This document shows, piece after piece, positions 1 to 6,493 of a stretch of DNA of 6,493 nucleotides (position 1 is its first letter; every line of letters begins with the position of its first letter). The position numbers and the translations under genes are program-made. This DNA comes from Candidatus Altimarinota bacterium (GTDB lineage: Bacteria > Patescibacteriota > Gracilibacteria > BD1-5 > UBA2023): assembly GCA_008015855.1 (NCBI GenBank), contig SSGK01000026.1, forward strand, positions 1-6,493. The letters are read 5' to 3'. The notes beneath the pieces were generated by a model. The model had not been told where the DNA came from and searched no databases. It saw only the letters and a program-made list of their open reading frames with translations.

Positions 1-384
1 GAAAATAGATGATTTAACATTGATGGCAGTACTTCCATTCTTTACGATTCTTGCTGTGATAATAACACGTGCACTTTCTTTTGCTGCTATTTTTCCAAGC
101 TGAACCGTATAGAGATGTGTAACGGTATTATAACTTCACCAAGCTGTGTTTGTACTGTCTGCATACGCTTTTTCAATGAGTGAAAGGCGGCGTCCCGTTA
201 TATCATTTGCAATATATGCATCAACGAACGTAAGACGTGAATCAAGTTTAATATTGAGGGTTCCGGAATTTACCGCTGTATCACCATTATTTCCATAGTC
301 AATAGTGGCAGTAATAGTGCTATAGGAATTTCCTGTTTTCTGAGTTTCCTGAATACGCACATATGTGTAGAGATTTGCTGGAGA
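1..384 (-). other. DUF11-like (conserved repeat) domain at the visible end of the surface protein
   Basis: Residues 1195-1322 read as strands separated by YVRIQETQKTGNSYSTITAT, IDYGNNGDTAVNSGTLNIKL, a D-x-R-L-T-F-V-D-A strand and, near the edge, LGKIAAKESARVIITARI. The N-x-G-x-T-A followed by a long strand, and the 'G-x-I-x-A-x-E-S/x-x-x-I-x-x' element, are typical of DUF11/CARDB-type beta-sandwich domains of surface proteins. One TGA (136-138) encodes the glycine after TNTAW. The domain continues outside the window, so its end and anything after it, including a cell-wall or membrane anchor, cannot be seen. Confidence 0.6.
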
Positions 385-3300
385 ATACGGTATAAATGTC
401 CAGTAAGAAGCTGAATTTGGTGGAACAACCGCATTTCCTGCAAGATCCGTTACTCAACCCGTGAGTACATTGAAGGCAACACGTCCAAAGTATTCATCAT
501 TCGGACGGAGCGAAAACGTATAATTATTGGTTCCAGAAACTTTTGTAAATCCTGAAAGGGTTGACCCAGAGGTTACTTCAATGTTAGCTGCTGTAAGTCC
601 GGTAAGTGTTTCTGATGTGGTAAGTGTCACAAAAATTGGATTAATACTTCCACCTCCTGGCATGACAGACGAAGAGAATGAGAGGATAGCAGGATTAGTA
701 TCCTTTGTGAAGTAGTATGGTTGGAGTGGTGTAAAGCTATCCCCAACATCTTTCTGACGTATGGTTACATATACGGTTCCATTTGGAAGGGTTGAAAGAT
801 TTCCAGTGATTGACCAGGTATTTGTGAGGCTACATGCACCCGTTGCATTAATAGGACTTTCCATATATACAACTGATCCAGTGGCACATGTTCCTCTAAA
901 TTGAATACCAGAAAGAGATGCAGTTTGAAGATATCCACCCGGTGCTGGAGAGGTGAGAGAGAACCCATTGACCATATTGGTATCAATAGTAATGGATGTA
1001 GTAACCGGAGTTGATTCATTTCCAGCATTATCTCTTTGAACCACACGAATAGAATGTGTCCCATTTGCAAGTGTATCCGGTATTGCAATGGTCCATGCAC
1101 CCGTTGTGCCCACTCGACCAGTGTAGGTAATACTCGAATTAATCGTTACGGCAATAATATGGTTCGCACTACCGCTTCATTTAATGTTTGGTTTTTGATT
1201 CGTAGTAACTGCTCCTGTATATGTTGGGTAGAGGATAGTTGGTGCTGGTGGTGGCGTAACATCAATGATGGTATTGAGATTTGTGAGGGGTGTTCGACAG
1301 TTTCCAGCAATATCACAGAGAGTCATTGAGAGGGTATTTTGTCATTCTGGAAGAGGACTAATAGCTGTACATGCATATGTTCCATCTGCTCAACTGGTGG
1401 TAGTACAGAGGGCAGCTCCAACTGGAGTGATCACACTTACTTGAGTATTTGGCTCTGTGGTTCCTCGGAATACAGGACGTTGTACATTGTAGCTAATGAA
1501 TGGTGTTACGGTTACTCCTGTATAATCAAGTCAATTAAGAGTAAACGTCTGTGGATTCGTGACATCAATGGTAATAAGAAGGGCATTTGAGTCAGCACTT
1601 GCATATCATCCAGAGAGAACATAGGCTGCATAGATGGCATGATTTCCTTCGGTAATAGGATTGGAAACTTGAATAGTGTATGAACCGCTTGCACTACACA
1701 TTCCCGTTCCAGAATTTACTCCGTCCACCTTGATAACTACGATATCCCCGGTTCCGCTACAATTATTCCCAAAAAAAGTCGGACGTTGAATATTGGTGAT
1801 ATTATCAATTAATGAGCTTCCTGTATCACTCGCATCGACCATATCAGGCACGTTTGGAATAATAGGACTGCTCGTGTTTACGGAGAAACCACGTTGTGTT
1901 ATTGTTGATGTATTTCCAAGTTCATCGATCTGGATAAAATTAGCAGTATAGGTTGCATCAGGGAGGATGAAGCTTGGTGTGAGTGACCAATTTCCTGAAC
2001 CATTCACAAGAGTGGTTGATGTTCCATACCCAGTAATTCCCATTGCTATGGTATATCCTGAAAAACCAGTTCATTGAAAGGTTGGAATAGCAGAATTAAT
2101 AACCGCATTTTGATATGGATTTTGGATAATAGGTGCTGAAGGAGCTGCTGTTTTTATAGCGATTCGTACGGTATTTGAAACTGCGGGTGCAGGATTTCAT
2201 GCCTTATCTTCAAATCGTACAAAAATATTATATGTTCCATCTGGAATGTCATTGGTTGGTGTGAGTGACCAATTTCCTCAAATATCAGTTGCTCCTGTAT
2301 AGGTTGTACCATTAATCGTTGTAAAAATAATTCCATTCGCTTCACCAGTACCAGTAAATGTTGGTCTCTTTTGTGAAAGAGTACTTCCAGATGCTGGGGA
2401 AATGATGGTTGGATTGATCGTAGGGGAAATGGTGTCAATCTCAAGAGTATTAATCGGCGAGCTATTGGATGTTCCACCAAGATTTGTAAAATGAGTTGTT
2501 ATCGTGTGACTTCCATGAGATATAGGGAGTGTACTCATGATATTATATCCATTGCTTACACACATCCCAGTTCAAACCAATCATCCATCAACACGAATGG
2601 ATACTGTATTCCCATTCATACAACCAGTGCCTGTAAAAATTGGATAGAGGGTATTTGTGATTCCATCATTTGGAAAGTGACCACTATCTGTACCAGGAGT
2701 GATAACAGGTCCATTTGCTGGATCAAATGGTACATTTGGAGAGATATTGAGTTTATGAATTCCATTCGCATTTCCTGTTCAATAGAGTGAGAAATTTCCA
2801 GCAACCAGAATTTGGAGGGGTGTATTTCATTCTACTGGATCATCTACGAGCAGAATAGAATTGATTGTTCCGTTAAAAAGTGTTCCTCCAGTATTGAAAA
2901 GGGTATCAAGCGTACTATTGGTATTAATACGAATGATATCATTATTTTGTGGAAGTATAATGCGATCATCTCGCGTTTGTATAAAAGTATTAACGCTGTT
3001 TGTGAGGAGATATGGAGGGAAGGTAGTATCAATCACACCATTGTTAAATATGCGGAGAAGGTAGGGATTAAAAGTACTTGCTCAGGAGTTATAGAGTGTT
3101 GTGATTACATAAATTGTTCAGCTGAGTGTTGCATTAGTACCGGCATATTCTTGAACAGCATGTACTTGCATGGGAATGAAGTTTCCACTCCATGCTGCAA
3201 CATTAAAATTAAAGAAACCATCGATTCCTCCTGATGAAGTGAGTCGAATAAGTGGAGGAACGTTCGTGTTATTATATCCACTAAAACTTCCTCAAACGAG

Positions 3301-3966
3301 AATGTTTCCATTTTGTTGTACCTTAATAGTATCAACTACTCAACTAAAACCAGTGGTTACTCCACTTGCATTAAAGGTAGTATCTATTTGTCCATTACTA
3401 ATAATACGAACAATTCCACCCTTTGTGATGTTTTTACACTGGGTAAAATCTCATCCAAGAATAATTTTTCCATCAAGTGGTTGAAATGCAAAACTGCGAA
3501 CGGTATTATTACATCCGAGTCCCCACTGTGCGAGAAATGCAGTATCAATGGTTCCATCTGTATTGAGTCGTGTAAAGCCTGATGAAACGGAGCTTCCCTG
3601 ATATGTACTCCAGCTTCCACCAGCAACATAGATCTTTCCATTCCCATCCTTCGTTATCTGATAGATAGTGCTTCCGGTTCCGTTGAATCCGGATCCAGCA
3701 AATACCCCATTTACTCATCCATTGCTGGTAATGAGTGCTATTTGATTGGAAAGAATATTATTAATCCCTGTAAAGCTTCCTCCTGCAAGATAGCTTCCAT
3801 CGGGATTCTTTGAAAGGGTTGTGATACCTCCTCATTGAACACCACTTCCAATTGTAAAATTGGTGTCTGTCCAAATTTCAGCATTGGTTCGAAGGAAAAG
3901 GGAAGAACACATACTGATTCATATCCCAATAGTGGAAAGGAGAATGTGTTTGTGTATTTGTTTCAT
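1..3966 (-). CDS. Giant secreted surface protein: delta-60 propeller, Ig-like array and DUF11-like domain (3' end outside window; table 25)
   Basis: Read with TGA as glycine this is one uninterrupted frame of 1322 codons that runs off the window edge. It contains 22 in-frame TGAs and no TAA or TAG. The ATG at 3966 is the only usable start after an in-frame TAA at 3997-3999. Residues 1-30 form a signal peptide (KQIHKH, hydrophobic ILLSTIGIGISMCSSLFL, probable cleavage after TNA). Residues 45-418 hold seven delta-60-like blades. Residues 421-1194 hold about eight bacterial Ig-like domains, with D-x-A-G-N motifs such as DKAGN, DIAGN, DNAGN and TDLAGN. Residues 1196-1322 resemble a DUF11-type domain (DYGNNGDTAVNSGTLNIKLD). 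The product should be exported and lie on the cell surface, probably in adhesion or as a stalk-like envelope protein; that role is inferred from architecture. The anchor would lie in the unseen C-terminus. It is transcribed divergently from the other genes. In the standard code it would look like a string of pseudogene pieces. Confidence 0.93.
385..2706 (-). repeat. Array of about eight bacterial Ig-like domains within the surface protein
   Basis: Approximate domain limits in residues are 421-511, 512-606, 607-700, 701-802, 803-903, 904-996, 997-1090 and 1091-1194. Domains 1-7 share the layout P-x-I, RPTF-x-G-T/N, then GxWSLTP, then DGTY or NGTH, then D-x-A-G-N, then a closing strand, which is typical of Big_6/Big_13-like domains found in large bacterial adhesins. 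Domain 8 (SSSVMPGGGSINPIFVTL, TGLTAANIEVTSGSTLSG, VTDLAGN) resembles the Big_12-type sepal domain instead. TGA decodes as the glycine of DKAGN at 2197-2199. Such arrays usually act as a rigid or extensible stalk that holds a terminal binding domain away from the cell; that role is inferred here. Family names are from memory of motifs, not from a profile search. Confidence 0.85.
2713..3834 (-). repeat. Seven delta-60-type beta-propeller repeats within the surface protein
   Basis: Residues 45-418 of the large protein contain seven units starting near residues 48, 101, 156, 211, 263, 325 and 367. The classical unit reads as a strand ending in DGKI-ILGGDF or NGNI-LVGGSF, followed about 20 residues later by R-L/I-x3-D/N-G-x-I-D-x-x-F. 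Clear examples are RLNTDGTIDTAF, RIISNGQIDTTF and RIFNNGVIDTTF. Units 5-7 are more divergent and have lost the GG-F pair in part. Several TGA codons sit on the GG of this motif (3451-3453 in ILGGDF, 3292-3294 in LVGGSF). Seven units match the commonest closed propeller, so I infer a single seven-bladed domain. Its ligand is unknown. Confidence 0.85.
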
Positions 3967-4135
3967 AAAGAAGAAACTAAAATGTATTCCTCTATATTAC
4001 AACAGAAATGCATGTTTTTTGCAATAAACCTATAAGTTCCATGGAATATTTTAATTGACTATTATTAAAAATATAAAATAATTAAAATCTTTGCATATTT
4101 TTGAAAACTATGATAGTATTATTACACATAAATAT
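3967..4135. other. Divergent intergenic region, very AT-rich
   Basis: These 169 bases separate the start of the large surface-protein gene (leftwards) from the start of the 259-residue gene (rightwards), so they must hold the promoters of both unless one is leaderless. The stretch around 4045-4100 is almost pure A and T. No tRNA, hairpin terminator or conserved riboswitch shape is visible. Rightward promoter-like hexamers exist (TTGACT at 4055, TTGAAA at 4101) but none has a good partner at 16-18 bases. Confidence 0.6.
3996..4024 (-). promoter_or_regulatory. Candidate sigma-70-like promoter of the large surface-protein gene
   Basis: On the minus strand a TTGCAA hexamer (4019-4024) lies 17 bases from TGTAAT (3996-4001). 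This is 4/6 and 5/6 agreement with the standard -35 and -10 boxes at ideal spacing. It would start transcription near 3989 and give a leader of only about 20 bases before the ATG at 3966. A purine-rich AGAGGA lies at 3988-3993, 21 bases before the ATG and too far to be a normal ribosome binding site. The region is so AT-rich that a chance match is quite possible. Confidence 0.28.
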
Positions 4136-4915
4136 ATGGAAAATACAAATAACACCACATCAGAGGTACAAAAGAAATACAATACTGTAAAAACCCAACG
4201 TCAGAATCTTTATAGGGAGTATTTTTGGATTCGTCAATTTGTCTGAATGGGATGACAGGAATTGATTGATGTTATTTGATCTGAGAGAGTGTATGGCTGA
4301 CTGACTGAGCTCTATGCTCGATACAAGAAGGGGGAGGTGGAATGACTCCATATCTCCACTCTTATGAAGTATATCGCACCTCAAAAAAGAGAAAGAATTG
4401 AAATACTTCTTGAGGTTCTTGCTCTATTAAAGAAGAAACATGGGGTAAGTTTAGATTATAGTGATGCTGAGGAATATCGATATTATCATATCTTCTCATA
4501 TATCTGAGAAGATTATCAACGAAAATATTCTGAAATTCAATCGTGCATTCATAATTCCAATGAATTTTCTGGATACAATGCAACATTTTTTGATGCCTTT
4601 ATGGTACAAATGTTTCCTGATGGTTCTTTCTTTGAAAATCCTTCCGTATTTCTTTCTGAACTACAAGAAGGGAAGTGAGATCTCTTTTTGCTCGCAAAAA
4701 AACGAGTTGGACTCTTTCAGCGGCTTGATATCGTTCTCGAGAAGCTCGCACTCTTTTCCCGAGTACATGCCCGAGATTATGGAAAAGTACAATATACAGA
4801 GAGTCTTCTCGAACAAGCCCGAGAACATATTGCTATTCAAAATATTTCTGATATTCCAAAGGAAATTGAACGTTTGGAAAAGATCATGAAATCATATAAT
4901 CTTTTGTCAAGATAA
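4136..4915 (+). CDS. Uncharacterised helical cytoplasmic protein, 259 aa (table 25)
   Basis: The ATG at 4136 opens a frame of 259 codons ending at TAA 4913-4915, with seven in-frame TGA codons read as glycine (4244, 4253, 4277, 4298, 4343, 4505, 4676). Five of them fall in the first 70 codons, so a standard-code caller would find only the last 75 residues. I do not recognise a family. There is no signal peptide or membrane segment. The protein looks almost wholly alpha-helical and charged: residues 15-60 (YNTVKTQRQNLYREYFWIRQ, then a Gly-rich turn GMGGQ), a Lys/Arg/Glu-rich helix around 80-105, and a long C-terminal helical stretch from about residue 184 (FLLAKKRVGLFQRLDIVLEK) to an E-R-L-E-K-I end. 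Aromatic residues are frequent in the middle (EEYRYYHIFSYI, FFDAFMVQMF). It is probably cytoplasmic and could be a scaffold or binding protein, but nothing here identifies a function. No Shine-Dalgarno sequence precedes the start. Confidence 0.88.
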
Positions 4916-4940
4916 TTTCAGGTATTTTTGAGAATTTCCC

Positions 4941-4967
4941 TTTAAATTCATTAAAATCTCATATAAT
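4941..4967 (+). promoter_or_regulatory. Candidate promoter of the Cys-repeat membrane protein gene
   Basis: A perfect TATAAT hexamer lies at 4962-4967 in the 87-base gap before the ATG at 5003, well placed to start transcription about 30 bases upstream of the gene. The only -35-like partner is TTTAAA at 4941-4946, with a short 15-base spacer. Because the gap is AT-rich, the hexamer may be accidental, and read-through from the 4136 gene is an alternative. Confidence 0.3.
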
Positions 4968-5002
4968 TACAGAGAAATTTTATTTTTTATGTCTCTGGCT
5001 AT

Positions 5003-6016
5003 ATGAGAAAATGAGGTATTCTGCTTTTATTAATAGTACTTCTCTGAATTGGGGGATATCTCTATTTTCAAAGTAAAACAGCTCCATTTCAAGAAGTGAC
5101 ACCCAATATTACTTTCCCAACAGGGTCAGTTCTATCATGATCCGAAGCACAGGCAAAATTATTAGAGTTTGAGAAACAAGAGGCTGAGAGGGCTGCTCTT
5201 GTAAAAAAGGATAATGATATTCAAAATGAGGCAAGTCAGAAATGAGATACCCTCTTGTGTGAAAATATATCCGATGTTGCAAAGAAAACCCTCTGTAAGG
5301 ATACAATTCTTCTTCAATCCGTTGCTCCAGCGGCAGGAAATCTTGATTTAGCAATTGATGCCTGTTCAAAAATCGAAACACTCAAAACACGCGATGAGTG
5401 TTATGATAAGATTTTTATGACGTATGCTCTGAAGGATCAGAACATTTCATATTGTGAAAAGATTTCTGATACTGATATGCTCTCTTCTTGTAAAACAGCC
5501 ATTGAAAAAAAGAGAATAGAAACCGCTGCTCTTACAGGGAATACGGATATAAATACCTGTGCAAACCTAGAGGGGGAAGAACAAACATATTGTCAGATAA
5601 ATGTAACACGTGAATCTGACACAACTATTATGGATCGAGCTATGACGGATAAAAACCCTGATGAGTGTCAAAAAATTCAAAATGAAGAATTGAAGACTTC
5701 TTGTAATGATGCTGTGGTATATGATCGAGCTATGACGGATAAGAATATAGAACTTTGTGACAAGATTCTTGAAGAATGAAAACGAAATTCTTGTACGACC
5801 CAAGTAGTATCTATGAATGATGCAAATCAATTTCAATCTATAGTAAACTCAGGTGATAGGGCAAATTGTGCAACCCTCTGAAATGAAGATTTAAAAAATA
5901 AATGTTCTGATATTCTTATTTTACGAACGGTTGCAACCAATCCAGATAAGACATTGTGTGATATAGTAATCGATGAATGAATGAAGGCTCAATGTACACA
6001 AATTACCGGACAATAA
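5003..6016 (+). CDS. Membrane-anchored protein with eight C-x10/11-C repeats, 337 aa (table 25)
   Basis: The frame starts at ATG 5003 and ends at TAA 6014-6016, with seven in-frame TGAs as glycine (5012, 5045, 5138, 5243, 5777, 5879, 5978). Residues 5-22 (GILLLLIVLLGIGGYLYF) form one N-terminal membrane segment after a short MRKG head. There is no lipobox, so it is probably a signal anchor with the rest outside the membrane. Residues 23-85 are a polar, partly coiled linker rich in Glu, Lys and Gln. From residue 86 to 331 there are exactly 16 cysteines, arranged as eight pairs with the pattern C-x2-[I/L/V]-x6/7-C. I do not recognise the family. The even spacing suggests helical hairpins each stapled by a disulfide, giving a solenoid-like extracytoplasmic rod; this fold is inferred. 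The gene is followed after 29 bases by another exported protein in the same direction, and the two are probably co-transcribed. No Shine-Dalgarno sequence is visible before 5003. The ATG at 4989 is in another frame and leads only to a short peptide. Confidence 0.9.
5633..5652 (+). repeat. 20-base direct repeat, copy 1 (encodes DRAMTDK)
   Basis: This copy is identical at 20 of 20 positions to bases 5723-5742. It lies in the linker before cysteine pair 5. Confidence 0.9.
5723..5742 (+). repeat. 20-base direct repeat, copy 2 (encodes DRAMTDK)
   Basis: Second identical copy, exactly 90 bases (30 codons) downstream and in the same frame, lying before cysteine pair 6. This points to recent duplication of one 30-residue repeat unit or gene conversion between units. 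Confidence 0.9.
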
Positions 6017-6045
6017 CTTTCTATATTCATTCCAACTTATTTCCC

Positions 6046-6493
6046 ATGTTGTCTCTCTTTCGTATTTTCATTATTTTCGGAATGTTTATCCTAACAATAC
6101 TTTGTTCAGGGTTTTTTGCTTCCGCTGCTCCTGCGAGTTACACATTCTGAGATACAGTCATAACAGGATCAATTACTCCTCCAATTTGATGGATTGGAGG
6201 AATGGCAGGGAGAGTTCGTTTTGATGTGGCACCCTATATCTGAACAGGCCTTGCCCCAATTTTTTATCCCTCGGGTATTCTTACGGGAGGAAGCATCGGA
6301 ACGCTTTCATGATTTTTTTGGCTTGAAAGTGTTGGTTGGGTAAGTATGGGGCATGGGGTTCCTGGTGGGGAATTAACGATTGACTGTCCGAGTGATATTT
6401 CTGAGAATTGTATAGTAAACGGATGAGCATGGAGTCAAAATGCTGGTTGGATTCTTTTTAATCCAATTCCTTCAAATGCATGAAGTGGAGTTA
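6046..6493 (+). CDS. Secreted protein with W-x4-GW repeats (3' end outside window; table 25)
   Basis: ATG at 6046 opens a frame of 149 codons that continues past the window, with six in-frame TGAs as glycine (6148, 6187, 6241, 6310, 6424, 6481). Residues 1-28 are a signal peptide: a single Arg, then a hydrophobic run (IFIIFGMFILTILCSGFF), then probable cleavage after ASA. The LTILC stretch is not a canonical lipobox because Leu precedes the Cys. The mature part is rich in Gly, Ser, Ile and aromatic residues and looks like beta structure. Two related segments are seen: FFWLESVGWVSMGHG near residues 90-104 and GAWSQNAGWILFNP near 127-140, with a Cys pair (114 and 122) between them. The second matches a motif of the type AWSxNxGWIxF that I recall from many Patescibacteria exported proteins of unknown function. 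It is probably co-transcribed with the Cys-repeat gene 29 bases upstream. No Shine-Dalgarno sequence is visible. Confidence 0.85.

Larger units (their letters stand above)
5258..5995 (+). repeat. Eight tandem cysteine-pair repeats within the membrane-anchored protein
   Basis: Cysteine pairs lie at residues 86/98, 121/133, 151/163, 186/197, 222/234, 252/264, 289/301 and 319/331. Seven of the eight pairs have 11 residues between the cysteines and one has 10. A branched or long aliphatic residue stands three places after the first cysteine in all eight (CENI, CSKI, CEKI, CANL, CQKI, CDKI, CATL, CDIV). Distances between successive first cysteines are 35, 30, 35, 36, 30, 37 and 30 residues, so two spacing classes recur. 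No cysteine occurs outside these pairs. Confidence 0.9.

Noticed and set aside
527..1590. Plus-strand open frames at 527-715, 1036-1329 and 1339-1590
   Set aside because: They lie antisense to well-supported Ig domains, have low-complexity Cys/Trp/Ser-rich translations and no domain motifs. They are shadows of the minus-strand gene.
1..3966. A chain of broken genes or one decayed pseudogene on the minus strand
   Set aside because: All breaks are TGA only; no TAA, TAG or frameshift occurs in 1322 codons, and domain motifs run straight through the TGAs. Recoding explains this better than decay.
2491..4035. Plus-strand open frames at 2491-2790, 2812-3234, 3170-3484, 3313-3582 and 3835-4035
   Set aside because: They are antisense to the Ig and delta-60 repeats and have no recognisable features of their own.
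4055..4131. Rightward promoter for the 4136 gene using TTGACT (4055) or TTGAAA (4101)
   Set aside because: Neither has a -10-like hexamer at 16-18 bases; the near matches have spacers of 10-11 or 21-22 bases.
4461..4889. 142-codon plus-strand frame overlapping the 259-residue gene
   Set aside because: It sits in another frame inside a gene whose table-25 frame spans the whole interval, and its translation has no coherent features.
4952..4980. Inverted repeat AAAATCTC / GAGAAATTTT as a terminator after the 4136 gene
   Set aside because: The arms pair only with a two-base bulge, are almost all A-T, and lie directly at the next gene's leader. It is too weak to call.
6046..6111. Lipoprotein signal with Cys20 of the last protein as lipidation site
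   Set aside because: The residue before the Cys is Leu (LTILC), not Gly, Ala or Ser as a lipobox needs, and a normal cleavage site (ASA) follows.
1..6493. TGA read as tryptophan (table 4, Mycoplasma-like)
   Set aside because: TGA falls at conserved glycines (DKAGN, ILGGDF, LVGGSF) and TGG is used normally for Trp at typical positions such as GNWSLTP.

Overview
The window reads coherently only if TGA is sense. In the standard code all four genes break into short fragments. With TGA read as glycine (translation table 25) they become four long open frames carrying 42 in-frame TGA codons, and both visible gene ends use TAA. Several TGAs fall exactly on family-conserved glycines (the D-x-A-G-N motif of bacterial Ig domains, the I-L-V-G-G-S/D-F motif of delta-60 repeats). 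This code is known from the Patescibacteria/CPR lineages Gracilibacteria (BD1-5) and Absconditabacteria (SR1). CGA still appears to mean arginine here, which leans towards Gracilibacteria. The sequence is AT-rich and compact, and no start has a well-placed Shine-Dalgarno sequence.

Layout. Positions 1-3966, minus strand: one very large secreted surface protein, whose 5' end is at 3966 and whose 3' end lies outside the window. It has a signal peptide, seven delta-60-type repeats (probably one seven-bladed beta-propeller), about eight bacterial Ig-like domains and a DUF11-like domain. Positions 3967-4135: a short, very AT-rich divergent intergenic region. Positions 4136-4915, plus strand: a 259-residue soluble, helical, charged protein of unknown function. 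Positions 5003-6016, plus strand: a 337-residue membrane-anchored protein made of eight regular C-x10/11-C repeats, which I do not recognise as a named family. Positions 6046-6493, plus strand: the start of another secreted protein with W-x4-GW repeats, 29 bases after the previous stop and probably co-transcribed with it.

Three of the four genes encode exported or membrane-anchored proteins rich in repeats and cysteine pairs, so the window looks like a cell-envelope locus of an episymbiotic or host-associated small-genome bacterium. The function is inferred from architecture; no enzyme is recognisable. There are no RNA genes, mobile elements or CRISPR arrays visible.
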